Notes under the pieces: model-generated | The model's database searches: none | Told to the model about the DNA's origin: nothing | Seen by the model: the letters and a program-made list of their open reading frames with translations, nothing else | Shown: positions 1 through 6,061 of the stretch, piece after piece | How the letters are laid out: each line of letters opens with the position of its first letter | Position numbering within the stretch: position 1 is the stretch's first letter | Assembly (NCBI GenBank): GCA_001603415.1 | Contig: LUYY01000284.1 | Coordinates: 1-6,061 of the forward strand | Length of the DNA stretch: 6,061 nt | DNA from: Bacteroidales bacterium Bact_07 | GTDB lineage: Bacteria; Bacteroidota; Bacteroidia; Bacteroidales; Tenuifilaceae | Direction: 5' to 3' | Program-made: the position numbers and the translations under genes

Positions 1-55
1 GATATATGTCATTTTATCATTGTCTAATGCTAAACATTGCATTTTTACTACTAAA

Positions 56-78
56 CAAAATTTTAGGCTAAAAGTTTG
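56..78. promoter_or_regulatory. Operator-like inverted repeat upstream of the CCA enzyme gene
   Basis: An imperfect dyad is centred on G67. The inner arms are TTTTAG (61-66) and CTAAAA (68-73). After one A/G mismatch (60/74), the outer arms CAAA (56-59) and TTTG (75-78) also pair, so 10 of 11 positions match. It covers the place where the -33 element of the candidate promoter at 87-94 would lie, so a bound protein could block or replace normal promoter recognition. A role as an operator is inference. A/T-rich palindromes also arise by chance, and no regulator gene is visible nearby. Confidence 0.35.
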
Positions 79-86
79 ATAAGTTG

Positions 87-94
87 TAATTTTG
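87..94 (+). promoter_or_regulatory. Candidate Bacteroidota -7 box for the CCA enzyme / PgpH-like unit
   Basis: TAATTTTG matches the Bacteroidota housekeeping sigma -7 consensus TAnnTTTG exactly. It ends 19 bases before the ATG at 114, which implies a very short untranslated leader. No clean TTTG lies at the expected -33 distance; only the T-rich stretch at 61-65 is close. Because the second plus-strand gene follows after 25 bases with no terminator between, this promoter probably serves both genes. Confidence 0.45.
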
Positions 95-113
95 TCAGTC
101 ATAAAATTCAATC

Positions 114-1553
114 ATGAAGGAGTACCTAAAAAGCAATATATTCAGAGTAATTTCGGATGTGGCTGATATCGAAGGGGTTGATGCTTACGTTACTGGTGGG
201 TTTGTTAGGGATATCTTACTTAATAGGCCATCAAAGGATATTGATATTGTGGTGGTTGGGAGTGGGGTTGACTTTGCCCAAAAAGTGGCACAAAGGCTAA
301 GGGCAAGGAAGGTAACCTATTTTAAAAATTTTGGAACTGCTCAGCTTAAGCATAACGAGTGGGACATTGAGTTTGTGGGGGCCCGCAAGGAGTCGTACAG
401 GCTCGACTCGCGAAAGCCAATTGTGGAAAATGGGACGCTCGAAGACGACCAGAAAAGGCGCGATTTTACCATTAATGCCCTTGCAATAGGGCTGAATAAA
501 AGAAACTTTGGCGAGCTTATCGATCCGTTTAACGGGCAGCAGGATTTAAAACAAAAAATAATCCGTACACCGCTTGAACCTGCTGCAACTTTTTCTGACG
601 ATCCATTGCGAATGGTTAGGGCTATTCGGTTTGCCACTCAGCTAAACTTCGATATAGAACCGAACACTTTTAAGGCCATTAGCGAAATGAGTGGCCGTAT
701 TTCCATTGTTTCCATTGAACGCGTGATGGACGAAATCAATAAGATGATGGCTTCGCCTCGCCCATCAATTGGATGGTTGCTACTTGATCAAACGGGACTC
801 TTGCAGTACATTCTTCCGGAATTGGCTGCCATGAAAGGGGTGGAATCGCGCAATGGGGTTACGCATAAGGATAACTTTTACCATACCCTCGAGGTTTTGG
901 ACAACCTGGCACAGAAAAGCGATGATTTATGGCTTCGATGGGCTGCATTGCTTCACGATATTGGCAAGCCCAAAACTAAACGTTTTGTTGCAGGGCAGGG
1001 CTGGACATTCCATGGGCACGACTTTTTAGGAGCCAAAATGATTCCTGAAATTTTCCGAAAGCTAAAGCTACCGCTTAACGATAAGATGAAGTTTGTTCAG
1101 AAGATGGTTTTACTTCATCTCCGCCCCATAGTTCTTTCGCAGGAGGTTGTTACCGATTCGGCTATTCGCCGTTTGCTTTTTGATGCCGGCGACGATATTG
1201 ATGCCCTAATGATGCTTTGCGAAGCTGATATTACTTCAAAGAACGATAGCACCGTTCGAAAACATCTTGCTAACTTTAGGATTGTCAGAAAAAAGTTAAA
1301 AGAGGTTGAGGAAAAGGATTCCATAAGAAACTTTCAACCTCCGGTTACTGGAGAAATGATAATGGGAACCTTTAATCTTAAGCCTTGCAAGGAAGTGGGG
1401 ATTATTAAGAACAGAATAAAAGATGCCATTTTGGATGGCGAAATAAGGAACGACTTTTTTGAGGCCTATACCTTGATGCTAAATACTGGAAAGGATTTGG
1501 GTTTGACTGCCGTAAAAATCGACCCGCGATACAGTTCCCTATCAAGCAAATGA
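114..1553 (+). CDS. cca: CCA-adding tRNA nucleotidyltransferase with C-terminal HD domain
   Basis: This is a class II nucleotidyltransferase (479 aa) that adds or repairs the CCA 3' end of tRNAs in the cytoplasm using CTP and ATP. The head domain has the GGFVRD motif (residues 28-33) with metal-binding D42 and D44, then EFVGARKESY (86-95) beside the flexible loop, RRDFTINALA (115-124) for ribose recognition, and DDPLR (162-166), the base-templating arginine motif. An RNA-binding neck follows (about 195-240). A metal-type HD domain follows with H257, H281-D282, H302, H335 and D372. The C-terminal tail (about 410-460) has the usual family conservation. In other bacteria the HD domain has phosphatase or 2',3'-cyclic phosphodiesterase activity. 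The ATG at 114 is preceded by an in-frame TAA at 102-104 and has no Shine-Dalgarno sequence. The first templating residue is Asp rather than the classical Glu. A bacterial poly(A) polymerase or an A-adding-only enzyme cannot be fully excluded, because the families share these motifs; the overall layout favours a CCA enzyme. Confidence 0.93.
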   Translation: MKEYLKSNIFRVISDVADIEGVDAYVTGGFVRDILLNRPSKDIDIVVVGSGVDFAQKVAQRLRARKVTYFKNFGTAQLKHNEWDIEFVGARKESYRLDSRKPIVENGTLEDDQKRRDFTINALAIGLNKRNFGELIDPFNGQQDLKQKIIRTPLEPAATFSDDPLRMVRAIRFATQLNFDIEPNTFKAISEMSGRISIVSIERVMDEINKMMASPRPSIGWLLLDQTGLLQYILPELAAMKGVESRNGVTHKDNFYHTLEVLDNLAQKSDDLWLRWAALLHDIGKPKTKRFVAGQGWTFHGHDFLGAKMIPEIFRKLKLPLNDKMKFVQKMVLLHLRPIVLSQEVVTDSAIRRLLFDAGDDIDALMMLCEADITSKNDSTVRKHLANFRIVRKKLKEVEEKDSIRNFQPPVTGEMIMGTFNLKPCKEVGIIKNRIKDAILDGEIRNDFFEAYTLMLNTGKDLGLTAVKIDPRYSSLSSK

Positions 1554-1578
1554 GTTGTATCTTTATAAAAAATAGTTT

Positions 1579-3687
1579 ATGGCTAATGAGAGGAAAATCG
1601 GTTTAAAGCATATTGTAACACTCGTACTATTCCTTATATCGTACCTGATTGTGGTTACAATAATACCACGCGAGGGGCGATTTAAGTATGAGTTTCAGAA
1701 AGGAAGACCTTGGATGCATGAGGATCTTTACGCTCCATTCGATTTTCCTGTTTATAAAACAGAACAGGAACTCTTTGCCGAACGAAGTAAGCTGCTCAAG
1801 GAATTCAAATCGTTTTACCGGTTCGATTCTACCGTTCAACACCAGCAGATAGAAAAGTTTGGAGCCGATTTTGATTTAACGTTCGACAAGTTTGTATCAA
1901 ATAAAAACCTATCAAAAGTTAACTATCAATTAATTAAGTCAAAAATTAAAAAAACCGTCACTGATAACCTAAACCAAATCTATATAAGAGGTGTAATCAA
2001 CCAGAATGAGAACAGCATATCCAACAGCATGCTCAAGCAGGGCTTAGCAGTAGTGATTAATAATGTGGCTTACGATAAGTGGTTCGATGAGGTTTATACA
2101 GTTCAGCGGGCCAGCAGGCTTTTAAGTGGGTATGCTTTCGATGTCACTAAAAGTGTAAGCCCCGAACTGGCTGAGTTTTGGAATACATTCAACCTAAAGG
2201 AATACGTTCAGCCAAACCTATTTTACGATGAGGTTGCCACGCAAAAGTTTCGAAACGAGCTGATATCTAATATCTCAGTTACCAAGGGTTTGGTGCAGGC
2301 TGGCGAAAAAATTGTTGTAAAAGGCGAAGTGGTAAACTCTGAGGTTTATCAAATCCTTGAATCGCTTAAAAGGGAATACGAAAAACGGCTGGGCTCAAAG
2401 AATTTATATGCCATTTTACTTGGGAATTTATTGTTAATAGCATCACTTTATATTGTTCTTTTTCTATTCCTCTTAAATTTTAGAAGCGAAGTTCTGAAGG
2501 ATAACCGAAAGCTATTGTTCATCCTTTTGCTTATTACATCAGTTGCAGTGGTTTCTGCTGTTGTGATTAAAACCAATGCCTTTAGCATATTTGTTATTCC
2601 GCTTGCCATTGTTCCCATTTTTGTAAAAACATTTTTCGACTCACGGCTTGCCCTTTTTGTGCATCTTATAACCATTTTCCTTGTTGCTTTTCTTGTTCCC
2701 AATAGTTTTGAGTTTGTATTCACCAACTTTATTGCCGGTATAGTGGCCATAATTGGCCTGTCGAAAATGTATAACCGTGGGCAACTCTTTAAAACAGTCG
2801 GGCTTGTTTACCTATCGTACCTGATATTAACATTAAGCCTTTACCTTGTTGCCGATGGATCACTTAAGGAAGTTAACTGGTTTATAACACTGTGGTACGG
2901 TATCAATGCTTTACTATTACTTGCATCGTACCAGTTGGTTTATGTCATTGAGAAGTTTTTTGGCTTTTTGTCCGATATCACTTTGATAGAAATCTCCGAT
3001 ACCAATCTTGATTTGCTGCGGAAGTTAGCTGAGGTTGCTCCGGGAACCTTTCAGCACTCCTTGCAGGTGGCTAATTTGGCTGAGAGTGCTGTGCAACGCG
3101 TTGGAGGTAATCCCTTGCTGGTTAGGGCTGGGGCCCTTTACCACGATATTGGTAAGATGGCTAATCCGCTTTTTTTCATCGAGAATCAACAAGGCGGTTT
3201 TAATCCCCACGAGAATGTTGACAATGTAAAGAGTGCAGAGATTATTATTAACCATGTGCCTGAGGGGGTTAAGATTGCCACCAAGGCTGGACTTCCAAGC
3301 CCGATTATTGATTTCATAAAAATGCATCATGGCACATCAAAGGTGAAGTATTTCTACAATAGGGAGTTACAGGTAGAAAATGCGGTTATTGATGAAGAGA
3401 AATTTTCGTATCCTGGCCCTGAACCCCAAACGAAGGAAACAGCCATTGTAATGATGGCCGATGCCGTTGAGGCCGCCTCGCGGAGCCTAAAGGAATATAC
3501 AATTCAAAGCATCGATCAATTGGTAGAAAGAATTATTGATGATCAGTTAAATTCAGGACAGTATAGTTTTGCGGATATTACTCTCAGGGATATCACACTT
3601 ATTAAAACAATCTTTAAGAAAAAGTTACAGAACATTTACCATGTTCGGTTGGAGTATCCGGAAATGGTCAATAATAGGCAGAGCTAA
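1579..3687 (+). CDS. pgpH: PgpH/YqfF-family 7TM-HD membrane phosphodiesterase, probably for cyclic di-AMP
   Basis: This is an integral membrane protein (702 aa). Residues 11-29 form an N-terminal membrane segment. Residues 30-275 are a soluble region matching the extracytoplasmic 7TMR-HDED type of domain. Seven hydrophobic segments follow, at about 277-300, 311-330, 335-350, 356-373, 380-394, 405-425 and 436-456. The cytoplasmic HD domain (about 480-690) keeps the metal ligands expected for the family: H493, H522-D523 (in HDIGK), H559, H583-H584 and D628. Characterised members hydrolyse cyclic di-AMP to pApA, which bears on osmotic and cell-wall homeostasis. That substrate is assigned here by family, not shown by the sequence. 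The HHGT motif replaces the HHE...GYP signature of cyclic di-GMP HD-GYP enzymes. The ATG at 1579 follows an in-frame TAG at 1573-1575 and an A/T-rich leader without a Shine-Dalgarno sequence. The gene starts 25 bases after the CCA enzyme gene, so co-transcription is likely. Its TAA overlaps the stop of the convergent phosphatase gene. Confidence 0.9.
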   Translation: MANERKIGLKHIVTLVLFLISYLIVVTIIPREGRFKYEFQKGRPWMHEDLYAPFDFPVYKTEQELFAERSKLLKEFKSFYRFDSTVQHQQIEKFGADFDLTFDKFVSNKNLSKVNYQLIKSKIKKTVTDNLNQIYIRGVINQNENSISNSMLKQGLAVVINNVAYDKWFDEVYTVQRASRLLSGYAFDVTKSVSPELAEFWNTFNLKEYVQPNLFYDEVATQKFRNELISNISVTKGLVQAGEKIVVKGEVVNSEVYQILESLKREYEKRLGSKNLYAILLGNLLLIASLYIVLFLFLLNFRSEVLKDNRKLLFILLLITSVAVVSAVVIKTNAFSIFVIPLAIVPIFVKTFFDSRLALFVHLITIFLVAFLVPNSFEFVFTNFIAGIVAIIGLSKMYNRGQLFKTVGLVYLSYLILTLSLYLVADGSLKEVNWFITLWYGINALLLLASYQLVYVIEKFFGFLSDITLIEISDTNLDLLRKLAEVAPGTFQHSLQVANLAESAVQRVGGNPLLVRAGALYHDIGKMANPLFFIENQQGGFNPHENVDNVKSAEIIINHVPEGVKIATKAGLPSPIIDFIKMHHGTSKVKYFYNRELQVENAVIDEEKFSYPGPEPQTKETAIVMMADAVEAASRSLKEYTIQSIDQLVERIIDDQLNSGQYSFADITLRDITLIKTIFKKKLQNIYHVRLEYPEMVNNRQS

Positions 3688-5885
3688 TCGATTCGAAGCC
3701 CCATTACGCAAATGTCGTCAAGCTGATCGGTCCCGTGTAAATGGTTTTCAATCATTTGTACCAGTAAATTGCGCTGAGCAGCCATGGGCATAGTGTATGA
3801 TTGGAAAATAATATCGATAAACCGCTGTAACCCAAATTTCTTTTTTTCCACGTTGATCTGGTCGGCATAACCGTCGGAAAATAGGTAGATGTAAGTTGGT
3901 GATGCTAGTTCAAGTGTAATATTCTCAAATGGTTTGACATTTGCTGGTTGAAAGCCCCCTGTTGAACGAATACTCCCTTTAACCAGTTGCTTATCGCCAT
4001 TCTGTATTATAAGCATTGGCCTTGCGGCCCCAGAGAAATAAATCTTTTTGTCCTGCTTATCGATGGTTATAAAAGCAATATCGATTCCAGCCAGAACAAT
4101 ATTTCCTGTTTCTTTCTGTTTAAGCGCTTCGCGCAGCTGTTCGTTAAGTGCTTCAAGCACCAATGATGGTAGGAAAACACCCCATTCAATCACAATCTTA
4201 TTGAGCAAGGTGTTTCCAATCATCGACATGAAAGCCCCGGGTACACCGTGACCCGTGCAGTCCATAACCGCTGCATAGGTGAAACGCTCATCGTTGCTTA
4301 CCCAGTAAAAATCGCCACTTACAATATCCTTTGGCTGGAAAATTACAAAGTGGTCAGTAAAAAGTTCCGATAATTTTTCGGGTTTTGGGAGCAATGCGCT
4401 TTGGATGGTTTTGGCATACTCAATGCTGCTAATCATCCTTTCGTTTTTGTCGGCAATGATTTGCTGTGATTGTTCCAGTATCAGATTTTTGCGTTCAATC
4501 TCATCGCGTTGGGCAAGGATCTCTTCCTGTTGCTGTTGGAGTTCCTCATTTTTTTCAAGGATTTCTTTTTGATGGTAATTGAGTTCCTCGTTTTTTAGTT
4601 TGATTTTATGGAGGTAGAACAGAATAAAGCCAATGAGTATTGCCCCTAAACTAACGATTACAATCAGTGATGTTTTCACGGCTTTCTCGCGCCTTAAGCG
4701 TTCGGCGTATTCTGCATCTTTTTTTGCCTGAGCAATTCGTTGTTCTTCCTGTTGGTGTTCAAACTTATAAAAGAATTCTGCTTGGATAGATTTTCGGGTA
4801 TTCTCTTCGTTGAAAAGTGTATCGCGGGTTGCAATATGCTTTTTGAAGTGTGAGTATGCCGCTGCAATATTGCCCTGCTTATCGAATATCTGGCTTAACT
4901 GATGGTGGGCATCGCTTTTAATATCCAACAGATTGTTACTATCGGCAATTTCAAGCGCTTTACTGTAGTGTAGGATCGCTTGGCCCAGATTGCCGACTTT
5001 CTGGTAGTATTTTCCAAAATTGATTTCGCACTCGGCGAGACGTTGGGGACTACTGGTGGTTAAAAAGGTTTTACGGGCAAGTTCAAGGTATTTAAGAACA
5101 TCATTTAACGAACCGATATCGATATTAATGCCTGCAAGTTCATTATATATAGTACCTATAGCATCGAGGTCGTTTGTGCGATTGGCATAAACCAGCGCCC
5201 GGAGATAGTAATCGGCAGCTTTTTGCAGATCACCCTTTTTGCGGTACACTTCACCTATGTTGAGGTACGATGTGCCTATACCTTCATCATTTTTAAGGTT
5301 TTTCTCTATTGCCAACGATTTGTTGTAGTACTCTAAGGCTTTATCGTAAAGTTTTTGGTAGAGGTGAACCACACCAATGTTGTTAAGTACCGATGATATT
5401 CCGGGTTGATGATTCACCTTTTGGTAGTTTGCCAGTGACTTAAAGTAGTAATCTAGGGCAGTGGGGTAGTCGCCCCTAAGTCTGTAAATGGCTCCAATTT
5501 GGTTAAGAGTGGCTGCCTCGCCTCTTGTGTTTCCGGTTTGCCGGTAATAATTAAGCACTTCGCTAAAATCGGCCATGGCATGGCTGAATCGCCCTTTTAT
5601 TCTATTGATGGCACCTCTGTGGGTAAGTGCTTGAATTTTGAAGGTCGATAAACCCAACCTAACAAAAAACACTAAAGCTTTGTCGATTATTAGCATGCAG
5701 CTGTCATACTGCTCTTCTTGAAAAAGACTATCAATTGTTTCGGCAAGCTTTGAGGCGTAAATGGAGTCACGCTGAAAGTCTGCGCGATCATATTGATCGT
5801 TTTGGGCAAAAGCTGGTACCGTGCCTATTGATAGTATCAATAAGGCAAAAAAAAGTAGAGTTCTTTTCGAAGGCAAATGAAGCAT
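3684..5885 (-). CDS. Membrane-anchored TPR sensor with cytoplasmic SpoIIE/PP2C serine phosphatase domain
   Basis: This protein (733 aa) has an export signal (hydrophobic core 9-22, likely cleavage after AFA at residue 27). Periplasmic TPR repeats follow (about 41-355), then a charged helical stretch (370-402), one membrane segment (404-425) and a Glu/Gln-rich coiled coil (about 426-490). A SpoIIE-type PP2C phosphatase domain fills about 495-733. The phosphatase keeps its metal-binding aspartates: D525 in SGDFYW, D542 in MDCTGHG, D671 in FSDGYADQ and D724 in LDDI, so it should be active. RsbU/SpoIIE relatives dephosphorylate serine or threonine on STAS anti-sigma-antagonist proteins. No such partner, kinase or sigma factor is encoded in this window, so the substrate is unknown. 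The likely role is to pass a periplasmic binding signal through the membrane and coiled coil to the phosphatase. The ATG is fixed by an in-frame TAG two codons upstream (5889-5891) and by the signal peptide directly after it. There is no Shine-Dalgarno sequence. It is transcribed alone and convergently with the two plus-strand genes. Confidence 0.9.
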   Translation of the reverse strand: MLHLPSKRTLLFFALLILSIGTVPAFAQNDQYDRADFQRDSIYASKLAETIDSLFQEEQYDSCMLIIDKALVFFVRLGLSTFKIQALTHRGAINRIKGRFSHAMADFSEVLNYYRQTGNTRGEAATLNQIGAIYRLRGDYPTALDYYFKSLANYQKVNHQPGISSVLNNIGVVHLYQKLYDKALEYYNKSLAIEKNLKNDEGIGTSYLNIGEVYRKKGDLQKAADYYLRALVYANRTNDLDAIGTIYNELAGINIDIGSLNDVLKYLELARKTFLTTSSPQRLAECEINFGKYYQKVGNLGQAILHYSKALEIADSNNLLDIKSDAHHQLSQIFDKQGNIAAAYSHFKKHIATRDTLFNEENTRKSIQAEFFYKFEHQQEEQRIAQAKKDAEYAERLRREKAVKTSLIVIVSLGAILIGFILFYLHKIKLKNEELNYHQKEILEKNEELQQQQEEILAQRDEIERKNLILEQSQQIIADKNERMISSIEYAKTIQSALLPKPEKLSELFTDHFVIFQPKDIVSGDFYWVSNDERFTYAAVMDCTGHGVPGAFMSMIGNTLLNKIVIEWGVFLPSLVLEALNEQLREALKQKETGNIVLAGIDIAFITIDKQDKKIYFSGAARPMLIIQNGDKQLVKGSIRSTGGFQPANVKPFENITLELASPTYIYLFSDGYADQINVEKKKFGLQRFIDIIFQSYTMPMAAQRNLLVQMIENHLHGTDQLDDICVMGLRID
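4821..5765 (-). repeat. Eight tandem TPR units in exact 40-residue (120-base) register
   Basis: Within the phosphatase gene, the turn between the two helices of each TPR unit recurs at residues 58 (EQY), 98 (GRF), 138 (GDY), 178 (KLY), 218 (GDL), 258 (GSL), 298 (GNL) and 338 (GNI), always exactly 40 residues apart. The small residue of the first helix recurs in the same register at G91, G131, G171, G211, A251, G291 and S331. This 40-residue spacing differs from the classical 34-residue TPR. The outermost units (first and last) are the most diverged. At the DNA level the units have diverged, so they are not recent duplications. Confidence 0.82.
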
Positions 5886-5906
5886 TAACTATTGCTGATA
5901 TAACTT

Positions 5907-5914
5907 CAAATTTA
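5907..5914 (-). promoter_or_regulatory. Candidate -7 box for the TPR/SpoIIE phosphatase gene
   Basis: Read on the minus strand, TAAATTTG matches the TAnnTTTG consensus exactly. It ends 21 bases before the phosphatase start codon, nearly the same distance as the box before the CCA enzyme gene. No TTTG or TTG lies at the expected -33 position (around 5934-5940), so the promoter may be weak or depend on an activator. Confidence 0.42.
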
Positions 5915-5975
5915 ACCATTTAATGCCGTTAATTTTTATTTGATTGGAGCATAGAAAGCCTCTTTTTGATTAAAT

Positions 5976-5992
5976 TGCAATAAACTATTGCA
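5976..5992. promoter_or_regulatory. Perfect 7-bp inverted repeat upstream of the phosphatase gene
   Basis: TGCAATA (5976-5982) and TATTGCA (5986-5992) are perfect inverted arms separated by AAC. The site is about 90 bases upstream of the phosphatase start and roughly 60 bases upstream of its candidate -7 box. It also lies just downstream of the terminator for the neighbouring unit. Its size and symmetry fit a dimeric regulator site, though it would form only a weak A/T-rich hairpin as RNA. A regulatory role is inference. Confidence 0.3.
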
Positions 5993-6016
5993 TACTGTTT
6001 ATTTGAGTTGATAAAT

Positions 6017-6039
6017 AAAAAAAACCGGCATAGCCGGTT
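6017..6039 (-). terminator. Intrinsic terminator for a minus-strand gene beyond the right edge
   Basis: On the minus strand, the stem AACCGGC (6039-6033), loop TAT and stem GCCGGTT (6029-6023) are followed by an unbroken run of T at 6022-6017 and then a further T-rich stretch. This is a perfect 7-bp stem with a tight loop and a U tract, a textbook Rho-independent terminator. No gene inside the window ends here on either strand, so it most likely ends a minus-strand transcript entering from the right and insulates the phosphatase gene from it. On the plus strand a T run (6044-6049) follows after four bases, so it may also work in that direction. Confidence 0.78.
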
Positions 6040-6061
6040 AATGTTTTTTAGTTTCAAGTTC

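Noticed and set aside
1558..1565. Separate promoter for the PgpH-like gene (TATCTTTA)
   Set aside because: It matches TAnnTTTG at only 7 of 8 positions, has no -33 TTTG at a suitable distance, and lies in a 25-base gap, so read-through from upstream is more likely.
2448..2750. Antisense open frame of 100 codons across the membrane region of the PgpH-like gene
   Set aside because: It lies entirely opposite a clear coding region, has no recognisable domain, and results from the codon bias of the sense frame. The same holds for the antisense frames at 341-637, 1115-1324, 1627-1842 and 3025-3330.
3013..3650. Reading the second gene as a cyclic di-GMP HD-GYP enzyme
   Set aside because: The HH pair is followed by GTSKV rather than the HHE...GYP signature, and the membrane plus extracytoplasmic architecture is that of PgpH/YqfF.
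3569..3793. Plus-strand open frame of 74 codons spanning the convergent junction
   Set aside because: It is out of frame with the PgpH-like gene and antisense to the phosphatase end, shows no family features, and has no leader signal.
6038..6061. 3' end of a minus-strand gene (GAA CTT GAA ACT AAA AAA CAT TAA)
   Set aside because: One minus-strand frame gives seven codons and a stop exactly at the terminator stem, which is suggestive. Seven codons cannot be recognised, and other frames also stop here.

Overview
This window looks like chromosomal sequence from a member of the Bacteroidota, most likely class Bacteroidia. The evidence is moderate to low GC content (roughly 40% by eye), A/T-rich leaders without a Shine-Dalgarno sequence before all three genes, exact TAnnTTTG boxes (the Bacteroidota -7 consensus) just upstream of two start codons, and protein signatures typical of that phylum. 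Those signatures are an SDDPLRMVRAIRFA version of the CCA-enzyme motif and a periplasmic-TPR/SpoIIE phosphatase with GDFYW and MDCTGHGVPGAF motifs. No genus can be named from this alone.

Layout: bases 1-113 are a non-coding leader with an exact -7 box and an operator-like dyad. Bases 114-1553 (+) encode a CCA-adding tRNA nucleotidyltransferase with a C-terminal HD domain. After a 25-base gap, bases 1579-3687 (+) encode a PgpH/YqfF-type 7TM-HD membrane phosphodiesterase, probably acting on cyclic di-AMP. Convergent to this pair, bases 3684-5885 (-) encode a 733-residue sensor phosphatase with a signal peptide, periplasmic TPR array, one membrane segment, coiled coil and SpoIIE/PP2C domain. The two convergent genes overlap by 4 bases at their stop codons. 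Bases 5886-6061 are non-coding, with a -7 box for the phosphatase, a perfect small dyad, and a strong intrinsic terminator oriented for a minus-strand gene beyond the right edge.

How the genes relate: the first two probably form one transcription unit joining tRNA 3'-end maturation to second-messenger turnover. Both carry metal-dependent HD domains, but no functional link is shown by the sequence. The phosphatase is transcribed separately. Its architecture suggests that periplasmic protein binding by the TPRs controls cytoplasmic serine/threonine dephosphorylation, probably of a STAS-type or similar regulator that is not encoded here. Coding density is high, every reading frame is intact, and no mobile element, CRISPR array, tRNA or rRNA was seen. 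I find no clear new multi-gene system. The most distinctive items are the perfectly registered 40-residue TPR array on an orphan phosphatase, the interlocked convergent stops, and the dyads in the two intergenic regions.
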